Source of the DNA: Desertivirga arenae
GTDB lineage: Bacteria > Bacteroidota > Bacteroidia > Sphingobacteriales > Sphingobacteriaceae
DNA: 64,000 bases
NCBI RefSeq assembly: GCF_017355785.1
Contig: NZ_JAFEWE010000010.1
Span: 168,938 to 232,937 of the forward strand
Reading direction: 5' to 3'
The notes below the pieces were generated by a model. It saw nothing but the letters and a program-made list of their open reading frames with translations, did no database searches and had not been told where the DNA came from. Shown one piece after another: positions 54,250 to 61,022 of this stretch. Positions within the stretch are counted from its first letter, which is position 1. Each line of letters opens with the position of its first letter. The translations under genes were made by a program, and so were the position numbers.

Positions 54250-57200
54250 TTACAAGCTCAGAGATAATCCTAGTTGAAGAGACTTATTATTTGGATATAC
54301 GCTGTTATCAATACCACGATTTATTAAGCTTTGGCCATTTACACTAGCCTCGGGATCAAAGCCTGTATAGTCAGTCCAGGTAACTAAATTCTGTCCTGAT
54401 ATATATAGCCTTACATTTTGAGTTCTAATCTTGGCTGCGAACCGTTTAGGGAAGTTATATCCGAATGAAGCGCTTTTTAATCTTACATACGAAGCATCTT
54501 CAATAAACCTGTCAGAAATAGTGATGGCAGGGTCCTGATAAGCTGCTTTAACATCAGTATTGGTATTGGTTGGAGTCCATCTGTTTAATAGCTCCGTAGA
54601 TCCATTTACATAGCCTGTAGCAAGTTCAAGATTTGCACGGTTTTGATTGTACAACTTTCCTCCTATGCTAGCCTGAAAGAATACGTTGAAATCGAAACCC
54701 TTGTAACTGAAATTATTGGTTAACCCAGCAAGAAAACCTGGTTGGTTCTTAATGACGATACGGTCATCCGCCTGGGTGATCTGGCCGTCACCATTCAAGT
54801 CTTTGTACTTCTGCCCGCCTGCTGCTTTATTAGCTTGAGGCGTTAAAGGAGTTTCGCCCGGTTGAATAACACCATCAGCCTGATAAACGATAAACGAGCC
54901 CAATGGATAGCCCACTTTTGCAATAGACGGTACACTTATAGAAGGAATGTACTGATCCACCCCGTCTCCGAGACTTAATATTTTATTCCTATTTATGGAA
55001 TATATAACCGTAGTACTCCATTTGAATCCTTTTGTCAGGTTTTTGGTTGCCACCGAAAGCTCGAAGCCTTTATTAGAAACAGCTCCAATGTTTTGATATA
55101 CAACAGATGCCTGGCTATTAGCTGGGTCTGAAAGCCCTGAAGTTCCTGGAACTGTCCGACTCAATAGCAAGTCTGTCGTTTTCTTATAATAATAATCGGC
55201 CGTGATTGCAATGCGATTACTAAACAAGCCAAGATCAATGCCACCATCAAATTGCAATGTCTTTTCCCAGCCCAACTCACTATTCTCAACATTGGCAGGA
55301 GCAAAACCAGACACTGTAGTATTGGAGAAGTTGTAGCGGTAATAGTTAATCTGACCAAGAGCGGAATATGGAGGAATACTCTGGTTACCAGTATACCCTG
55401 CACTTGCTCTTAATTTTAGCTGATTAATGCCCTCCCACTTTTTAGCGAAGCGTTCGCTCGTTACATTCCAACCCAAAGCTGCTGAAGGGAAATATCCCCA
55501 TTTGTTTCCTTCTCCAAAACGGGAAGAACCATCAGCACGCAAAGTGATAGTAGCAAGGTATTTACCATCGAATGAATAATTTAGTCTTCCCAGATAAGAA
55601 GCTAATGCCCATTTAAGGGCGCTGGAGGAGGCCGCTCTTTGGGTTACACCTGTACCTAAATTGTTATAGGTGTATTCATCTGTCGCAAACCCTGCACCCT
55701 CAGCTATAGCGCCTTTAGAGTTAGACTCTTGTGCGGTAAAACCGACCAATGCGTTAACACGGTGCTTCTTACCAAACTCTTTATCGTAGGTTAAGGTATT
55801 CTCATTAAGCCATGAACTGGTGAATAAAGTTCCTATTGTTGCAATTCCACTGGCTGCCTGGCCTTCCCCAGTTGAGATTGGCAGGTAACGGTTTTGTTTG
55901 TTGTCTATCACATCAACCCCAAACAAAACTTTGGCTTTCAGACCTTTCGCAAGGGTGTATTCTCCTGAAAAGTTCCCAAGGAGACGATTGGTACGAGTCT
56001 CGTTTATTTGATTATATAGTGAGTTGATGGGATTCTGCAGAGCTGATTCAAACGGACTTAATACTACGAATGTGCCATCGTCTTTATAAATAGGCAGAGA
56101 TGGAGGAGTTAATACAAGGTTGCTCACGATATTAGCCGGAGCTACCTGGGCTTTCGTATTACTTGCTATAATGCTTGAGAATATTCTTAAGCGCTTGTTA
56201 TACTCGTGATCAACATTCACCCTTCCTGAATAACGAATGAAGTCTGTATTTTCCAATACTCCATCCTGTTTAAAGTAATTTCCGGAAATCGCAAATCTTG
56301 TTCTTTCTGATCCCGATAAGATCGACAAATTATGACTTTGGTATGGAGCTTGTCTGAACGCAGCATCTTGCCAGTCTGTACCGGTACCTGTAGTGTCAAG
56401 ACTATATCCACTTGTTACAGGCACCACTACATTCTTACCAGAATTTCTTGCAGCATCCTTTCTTAAATCCCACCATTGAGCGGCATTTAATAACGGTAAT
56501 GTACGAATCACCTTCTGCTCGCCGTAGTATGCATCGTAATTGATTGATGGTTTACTGGGCTTACCAGTTTTAGTGGTTATAATAACAACCCCATTTGCTC
56601 CGCGAGAACCATAGATAGCAGTTCCAGAAGCATCTTTTAATACATCGATAGACTCAATATCTGCTGAGTTAATAAAAGACATTGGGTTGATCTTTGAACC
56701 GTTCGTAACTCCGGCATCAGCAACAGAATAATCATTATTAATCGGAAATCCATCTATTACATAAAGAGGATCGCTTCCCGCAGTAATAGAATTATTGCCA
56801 CGAATTTGAACACTGACGCCTCCTCCCGGCTGACCGGATGTTTGTGTTACCTGAATCCCGGGGATGGTTCCTTGCAGTAATCTCTCAGGAGAACTCACCG
56901 GTAGACTTCTGACGTCATCAAGTTTCACAGAAGACACCGAACCTGTTACATCTTTTCTTCTCTGAGTTCCGTAACCAACAACAACCACGTCGCTTAACTG
57001 GTTAGCTGACTCTTTTAACAGTACTGTAACCGGACTTCCTGTTACCACTACTTCTTGTTTTTCATACCCTATATAAGAGATAACAAGGGTGTATGGGAAC
57101 TTTTGTCCAGTAACAAAAGTAAATTTCCCCTGTACGTTGGTATTAGCGGTGTGGGTGGTTCCTTTAATCTGAACTGTTACTCCAATTAAAGGCTCCTTTG

Positions 57201-57432
57201 TCTTTGCATCATAGATAGTACCCACCAAATTAGATTGAATAAGAGGTTTCGTCTCCTGTGCGAGCGTAACCTCTGGGAGTACACTGAGAGACAATCCCAG
57301 GGCACCAACCGTTAGTAGTGTAAAAACGGGCTTACGGTAAAAAGAGGGAATTTTAAGACTCTTAAAATCGGGCAAAAAACCCTTCGGATAGGGACGAGAA
57401 GTCCCAGATAGCTTTTGGCTATTAGTTTTCAT
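54250..57432 (-). CDS. SusC/RagA TonB-dependent transporter (sulfatase locus)
   Basis: Outer-membrane importer, 1060 residues. The N terminus is unusually long and basic (about 30 residues before the hydrophobic signal FTLLTVGALGLSLSVLP). A carboxypeptidase-regulatory-like domain (LVGTIYDAKTKEPLIGVTVQIKG), the TonB-box region DVVVVGYGTQRRKD, the plug (ending TAIYGSRGANGVVIITTKTG) and the beta-barrel follow. No STN domain is present and no sigma or HTCS gene is adjacent, so control must come from the promoter and leader upstream of the operon. Likely cargo is a sulfate ester or its desulfated product. Confidence 0.93.
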   Translation of the reverse strand: MKTNSQKLSGTSRPYPKGFLPDFKSLKIPSFYRKPVFTLLTVGALGLSLSVLPEVTLAQETKPLIQSNLVGTIYDAKTKEPLIGVTVQIKGTTHTANTNVQGKFTFVTGQKFPYTLVISYIGYEKQEVVVTGSPVTVLLKESANQLSDVVVVGYGTQRRKDVTGSVSSVKLDDVRSLPVSSPERLLQGTIPGIQVTQTSGQPGGGVSVQIRGNNSITAGSDPLYVIDGFPINNDYSVADAGVTNGSKINPMSFINSADIESIDVLKDASGTAIYGSRGANGVVIITTKTGKPSKPSINYDAYYGEQKVIRTLPLLNAAQWWDLRKDAARNSGKNVVVPVTSGYSLDTTGTGTDWQDAAFRQAPYQSHNLSILSGSERTRFAISGNYFKQDGVLENTDFIRYSGRVNVDHEYNKRLRIFSSIIASNTKAQVAPANIVSNLVLTPPSLPIYKDDGTFVVLSPFESALQNPINSLYNQINETRTNRLLGNFSGEYTLAKGLKAKVLFGVDVIDNKQNRYLPISTGEGQAASGIATIGTLFTSSWLNENTLTYDKEFGKKHRVNALVGFTAQESNSKGAIAEGAGFATDEYTYNNLGTGVTQRAASSSALKWALASYLGRLNYSFDGKYLATITLRADGSSRFGEGNKWGYFPSAALGWNVTSERFAKKWEGINQLKLRASAGYTGNQSIPPYSALGQINYYRYNFSNTTVSGFAPANVENSELGWEKTLQFDGGIDLGLFSNRIAITADYYYKKTTDLLLSRTVPGTSGLSDPANSQASVVYQNIGAVSNKGFELSVATKNLTKGFKWSTTVIYSINRNKILSLGDGVDQYIPSISVPSIAKVGYPLGSFIVYQADGVIQPGETPLTPQANKAAGGQKYKDLNGDGQITQADDRIVIKNQPGFLAGLTNNFSYKGFDFNVFFQASIGGKLYNQNRANLELATGYVNGSTELLNRWTPTNTNTDVKAAYQDPAITISDRFIEDASYVRLKSASFGYNFPKRFAAKIRTQNVRLYISGQNLVTWTDYTGFDPEASVNGQSLINRGIDNSVYPNNKSLQLGLSLSL

Positions 57433-57455
57433 TACTTAAATGTTTTTTGAAAGCA

Positions 57456-57476
57456 GTTCCGGCCTGTTGCCGGAAC
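57456..57476 (-). other. Intercistronic hairpin between sulfatase and SusC
   Basis: GTTCCGGC-CTGTT-GCCGGAAC is a perfect 8-bp GC-rich stem in the 58-bp gap. The following minus-strand sequence (TGCTTTCAAAAAA) is not a T-run, so partial termination or mRNA processing is more likely than full termination. Confidence 0.6.
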
Positions 57477-57490
57477 CTGTTATTGAATTC

Positions 57491-58966
57491 CTATAATGTT
57501 ACTTTGGGCTTTGGCGGGATGTATTTGCCGTTCTCATCCAGCGGCCGTTTGTCTGCATATGCCGGGATGGAATAATTGACAGCTTCTTTCTGCTTTTTCA
57601 GCTCGGCTTCAAGGCTTTTTCTCAAGGCTGCACCTGCTGGAGTATTATGCAGGTTATTAGTTTCATAAGGATCTTGTGTCAGATCATACAATTCAGCCCA
57701 ATCTTCCTGGCCAGGATACTTTATCAACTTTGCCGTCTCTGTTCTCACAGCTTCTATCGTTGGCAATGCAAAATTAGTTTCGTAAAAATATTCGTATAAG
57801 AACGATGTACGCCAGTCTTTCACTTTTCCGGTTTCCAATACAATTAAGCTTTTTCCCTGAAAGGTCTCTGGTGCTTTAATTCCAGCAGCGTCAAGGATTG
57901 TTGGAGCGATGTCTAAGTTTAAAACAAGCTTATCTTCAAGTTTTCCTTTAGGTAAAGCTTTAGGGTACCGAACTAACAAAGGGGTACGAATCGATTCTTC
58001 GTAAGCGGCGCGTTTATCTCCTATACCATGTTCCCCCAAAAAGAATCCATTGTCGCTGGTAAATATTACAATTGTATTTTCAGCCAGATGAAGAGAATCC
58101 AGTAAGTTCAGCACCCGGCCTACATTATCATCAACGCCTGCAAGACATCTGAAATAATTCCTAACCTTTTCATCATTATTTTCAGTCCAGGAATTATTAA
58201 TCTTCCTTTGAACATTTGGGTTGTTGTTTTTATTACCAACGTCAATTTTTCCCAGGTATGGAGGCAGATCTTGTTCTGTAGCTGGCTTGGTGAGATAAAC
58301 ATCCGAAAAATCAGAGGCATGCCTTTGAGCAGGCTGCCAGGGTCCGTGTCCGGACTTGAACGCAAGGGCTAATGCAAAAGGAGTCTGGTTATTCTTACGA
58401 ATAAACTCCAGTGCATAATCAGTAGTTACATCATCTACCCACCCTTTAGTTGATGTTGTCTTTCCATTTATCTCTAAAGGACAATCCAAGTATTGTCCCT
58501 GGCCTAGAAAACTTGCTGACTCATCAAACCCGGGTCTTTTCCCGCTTTGACGTCCCATATGCCACTTTCCGAAGAAGCCGGTTTTATATCCGTTCTTCTT
58601 TAGCTCTGTTGCATACGTAACAGTCGTATCAGCAAGCGGAGTATGATTATTTGCAATCCCGTTCAGGTGATTATACTTGCCCGTTAAAAATGCAGAACGA
58701 CTTGGCGAGCAAAGTGAATTAGTAACAAAAGAATTTCTGAACCTCACTCCTTCTGCCGCTAAGCGATCCAGATTGGGGGTTTTGAACCAGGGAAATCTGG
58801 CCTCTTTATTTTGCTCCTTCTGCACAACGCTCAAAGCGTCGTAGCGCTGGTCATCGGTATAAATAAATATAACATTAGGTCTAGCTGAACTTTGCGCTAA
58901 ACTGGTTGTAAGACCGGCAGCACCATTAAAAAATATATAGGCAGCTAAAAAGAAATTTCGTTTCAT
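57491..58966 (-). CDS. Secreted sulfatase, formylglycine type
   Basis: Second type I sulfatase of the locus, 491 residues, with a signal peptide (1-25). The metal-binding aspartates D38-D39 (IYTDDQRYD) and the active-site signature C86-S-P-S-R90 are intact, as are GKWHMGR and FTSDNGFFLGEHG. It resembles the sulfatase subgroup that acts on mono- and oligosaccharide or glycosaminoglycan sulfates. It lies 8 bp downstream of the membrane hydroxylase gene and 58 bp upstream of SusC. Together with the other sulfatase it makes sulfate-ester hydrolysis the core activity of this unit. Maturase gene is not in the window. Confidence 0.93.
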   Translation of the reverse strand: MKRNFFLAAYIFFNGAAGLTTSLAQSSARPNVIFIYTDDQRYDALSVVQKEQNKEARFPWFKTPNLDRLAAEGVRFRNSFVTNSLCSPSRSAFLTGKYNHLNGIANNHTPLADTTVTYATELKKNGYKTGFFGKWHMGRQSGKRPGFDESASFLGQGQYLDCPLEINGKTTSTKGWVDDVTTDYALEFIRKNNQTPFALALAFKSGHGPWQPAQRHASDFSDVYLTKPATEQDLPPYLGKIDVGNKNNNPNVQRKINNSWTENNDEKVRNYFRCLAGVDDNVGRVLNLLDSLHLAENTIVIFTSDNGFFLGEHGIGDKRAAYEESIRTPLLVRYPKALPKGKLEDKLVLNLDIAPTILDAAGIKAPETFQGKSLIVLETGKVKDWRTSFLYEYFYETNFALPTIEAVRTETAKLIKYPGQEDWAELYDLTQDPYETNNLHNTPAGAALRKSLEAELKKQKEAVNYSIPAYADKRPLDENGKYIPPKPKVTL

Positions 58967-58974
58967 GGTATTCT

Positions 58975-59949
58975 TTACTGAAGTATCGAAGGATTAGTGG
59001 ATGTGGCAGCCACCAGAGATGGTTGTAACAAAAGTTCTTCGCTCCTTTCTTCCTGATCATCTTCGTTTGCAAATTGCTTTGGAACATCTTCCCTTACTAT
59101 AGGACCCTCGGCAGATAATTCACTGCCTGCTATATTTGATTTTAAAACCGGCCAAAAAAGCTGGGCATACCATTCATCGCCTTCATAATGTGATATACCG
59201 TAAGATTTGGGGTACTGACGAGATATGTGGGCTGTATCGAAAATGATGTCCCAAAGGAAGAACATATTCCCAAAATTACCCTTGTAATATCCAACACCAT
59301 CGTCTGTAACATCAGCATGATGTGCATGATGTGTTGCCGGTGTAGATATAGTCCTTTCTAGCACCCACGCAATAGGATGCAACCATTTGATCTGGTAAAA
59401 AGGCCTGTCCCATGGAATACTTGAATGAGCAAGTTTGGTAATCAAGGACTTAATTGCTTTCACAAATAGAGCAGGATATCCCAATCCAAGATATACCAGA
59501 ATAGTTGTAACATAAGTTTGAGAGAAAAAGAAGGTATACCATATGTTCTGCCTGCTTGCCATTGCCATTCCCATATAAGGAGCTGAATGGTGAGTTCGGT
59601 GAAATCTCCATAACCAAGGAATTTCATGGTGTAGTCTATGGTACCAGTACTGCGTCAAATCATCCGCGATAGCGATAATTAAAGCACCAAACGTAAAAGG
59701 AATCCAACTAAGCGTCCCTTTGGCTGCAGGAAAGGCATGAGGAAGGAACTTAAGACCGAAATATGCTACTGCAGGGCCAACAACTAGCTTAGGCACGGTA
59801 TAGCAAGCTATGTCTAACAACCTTTCATTCTTACTCCATTTTTTTCCATAAAGTCCCAGAGAAAACTCAGCAAAGCCGAGAATAAAAGTTAAGGCTGTCA
59901 AGCCCCAGGTATTAAGATTTCTGAAAATCTCTTCTATAAATTTTATCAT
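58975..59949 (-). CDS. Sterol desaturase / fatty acid hydroxylase family membrane protein
   Basis: Di-iron membrane oxygenase of about 324 residues. The three histidine boxes are clear: HRLHH (in YWYHRLHHEIPWLW), HRTHH and HHAHH (in THHAHHADVTDDG). Several hydrophobic segments occur in the first 120 residues. Family members hydroxylate or desaturate lipids, sterols or alkylglycerols. I start at the ATG at 59949, because the longer frame uses TTG and runs into the preceding small gene. It is 8 bp after that gene and 8 bp before a sulfatase, so it is clearly co-transcribed with the sulfur-scavenging genes. Its role there, such as modifying a sulfated lipid or oxidising an alkyl sulfur compound, is unknown. 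Confidence 0.87.
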   Translation of the reverse strand: MIKFIEEIFRNLNTWGLTALTFILGFAEFSLGLYGKKWSKNERLLDIACYTVPKLVVGPAVAYFGLKFLPHAFPAAKGTLSWIPFTFGALIIAIADDLTQYWYHRLHHEIPWLWRFHRTHHSAPYMGMAMASRQNIWYTFFFSQTYVTTILVYLGLGYPALFVKAIKSLITKLAHSSIPWDRPFYQIKWLHPIAWVLERTISTPATHHAHHADVTDDGVGYYKGNFGNMFFLWDIIFDTAHISRQYPKSYGISHYEGDEWYAQLFWPVLKSNIAGSELSAEGPIVREDVPKQFANEDDQEERSEELLLQPSLVAATSTNPSILQ

Positions 59950-59957
59950 GGTAGCTT

Positions 59958-60137
59958 TTATTGATCTTTTTGTTTTTGTTGAGAAATCGTTTGTTGCTTT
60001 GTGTCCTTCTTCAACCAAGGCTTTTCTCCTTTAATGTAGAACGTGATAAACATTAATATCACAGGTAAGGCATAAATAAACAGACTTAGAATAGCGTTTC
60101 TAAAGATCTTCTGCACAGTACTTTTAGGGGTTTTCAT
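59958..60137 (-). CDS. Small single-span membrane protein, 59 residues
   Basis: I do not recognise this protein. A basic N terminus (MKTPKSTVQKIFRN) precedes one hydrophobic span (about 15-37) and a lysine/glutamine-rich soluble tail (ending QQKQKDQ). The ATG at 60137 is preferred over a TTG at 60149. It lies 12 bp after an even smaller membrane ORF and 8 bp before the hydroxylase gene, so it is probably part of the same complex or helps assemble it. It overlaps the rejected longer start of the hydroxylase. Confidence 0.65.
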   Translation of the reverse strand: MKTPKSTVQKIFRNAILSLFIYALPVILMFITFYIKGEKPWLKKDTKQQTISQQKQKDQ

Positions 60138-60149
60138 TTTGCTTTCCAA

Positions 60150-60269
60150 TTATTTTAATAATTCCTGAACCAGATACAATCCTCCAAGAAGAATAAGAAG
60201 CGGGATAATAGATACTATAATACCCACAAGAATTTTTTTACCAATAAGGATAAAATCAGCACTTGTCAT
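60150..60269 (-). CDS. Micro-protein, 39 residues, single membrane span
   Basis: An ATG-initiated frame of 39 codons (begins MTSADFILIGKK, ends LYLVQELLK). About 24 consecutive hydrophobic residues (12-35) are flanked by KK and by a short polar end, the pattern of a genuine single-span membrane peptide. The stop is 12 bp before the next ATG, so it reads as the first cistron of the sulfatase operon. I know no family for it. Similar micro-proteins accompany membrane oxidases and transporters as assembly subunits; here a link to the histidine-box hydroxylase is guesswork. Confidence 0.6.
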   Translation of the reverse strand: MTSADFILIGKKILVGIIVSIIPLLILLGGLYLVQELLK

Positions 60270-60305
60270 AGATGTAAGATTAATTGTCTTTGAAAGAATT
60301 CGGAA

Positions 60306-60326
60306 CCAGCAACATTCAGTAGCTGG
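60306..60326 (-). other. Leader hairpin between the Cys ORF and the operon
   Basis: CCAGC (60306-60310) pairs with GCTGG (60322-60326), extended past one mismatch by AC/GT. It lies between the stop of the poly-cysteine ORF and the first operon cistron, a position where an attenuator would act. No T-run follows. Confidence 0.45.
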
Positions 60327-60361
60327 ACAGTATTAGCAAATGCTCATGAGAAGCAGAGATA

Positions 60362-60478
60362 CTAACAACAACAGACCGTTTTGTAAAATTTCAGATTGCA
60401 AGTAAGAGATAAGCCAAGGATATGACTTTCTCTGGAATGATCACGCATAGGCGGCATGGAAGCGGAAAAATTTTCCAT
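60362..60478 (-). CDS. Putative cysteine-sensing leader peptide ending Cys-Cys-Cys-stop
   Basis: A 38-codon frame starts with ATG at 60478 (further in-frame ATGs at 60457 and 60448) and ends with TGT TGT TGT TAG. Cysteine also occurs at position 27, in the segment LGLSLTCNLKFYKTVCCC. The frame lies 93 bp upstream of the first operon cistron and has no domain. A run of cysteine codons just before a stop, ahead of sulfatase and sulfurtransferase genes, fits ribosome-mediated attenuation by charged tRNA-Cys. Poly-cysteine leader ORFs with that role are known in mycobacteria. I infer the same logic here; it is not proven for Bacteroidota. Confidence 0.6.
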   Translation of the reverse strand: MENFSASMPPMRDHSRESHILGLSLTCNLKFYKTVCCC

Positions 60479-60530
60479 ATATTTGTTTGTTTTTGTTAAT
60501 GACCCATTTGTTAATAGAAACGCGGAATGT

Positions 60531-60594
60531 AGATCAGTGAGTGATTGGCGTTACGTGCTGATCTCATTCGGAAGGCGGGATTAATTCCTGCCTT
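60531..60594 (-). other. Two inverted repeats in the long leader
   Basis: AGATCAG (60531-60537) pairs with CTGATCT (60558-60564). AAGGCGGGA (60572-60580) pairs with TTCCTGCCTT (60585-60594) apart from one mismatch. Both lie between the promoter and the cysteine ORF and would fold in the leader RNA. They match no riboswitch I recognise. Confidence 0.45.
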
Positions 60595-60805
60595 TCTTAT
60601 CCAAAAATAAAAGCTTAAAAAACTTTGTTTAGTACAGCATTCAACAGCAGCAACAATACAGCGTTGAGCTTGTCCAATGCTTTAAGGGGGTAGACAAATG
60701 TGAATTTCTAATACTTAAGGACAAATGTTTCATTGCTAATTTGTTTAAACCTTCCAACAAATTCTAACAACACATCCAACTGCACTATCCTTTAGAACTC
60801 TACAA

Positions 60806-60835
60806 CAAATATAAAGATAAAATCGAAATAATCAA
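60806..60835 (-). promoter_or_regulatory. Promoter of the sulfatase/SusCD operon
   Basis: TATATTTG (60806-60813, minus strand) matches TAnnTTTG. TTG (60833-60835) lies 19 bp upstream as the -33 element. Transcription would start near 60800, leaving a leader of about 530 nt before the first cistron. A weaker -7-like match is at 60602-60609. Confidence 0.6.
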
Positions 60836-60840
60836 TTAAT

Positions 60841-60855
60841 CTATAGATTTTATAG
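60841..60855. promoter_or_regulatory. Inverted repeat CTATA-N5-TATAG, candidate operator
   Basis: CTATAGATTTTATAG lies 5 bp upstream of the -33 element, a position typical of an activator. The same arms and spacer length recur at 63557-63571 before the TonB receptor gene. Confidence 0.6.
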
Positions 60856-60956
60856 GTTTTATTATATAATGGGGAATTCTCCTTTCTATTCCAATTAAAT
60901 AACTGGTTATCAATATTTAAATCGACCTAGGTAATTTTCTATCTCCTCAGTTAGAT

Positions 60957-60989
60957 AAAAAAAATCCGTAAAGTGCAGAGCCTTACGGA
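60957..60989 (-). terminator. Terminator of the TonB receptor gene
   Basis: TCCGTAA/TTACGGA stem followed by eight T on the minus strand, about 35 bp after the receptor stop. Confidence 0.85.
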
Positions 60990-61022
60990 GGAAAACAAAA
61001 AATGAATGAAAAGACAAAGCAT

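Noticed and set aside
59950..60018. N-terminal extension of the membrane hydroxylase
   Set aside because: It needs a TTG start and overlaps the end of the preceding small gene; the ATG at 59949 begins at a normal family N terminus.
60270..60840. Known riboswitch (for example SAM type) in the long sulfatase-operon leader
   Set aside because: The stems present do not match the conserved cores of SAM or other riboswitches that I can recall; the cysteine ORF explains the leader better.
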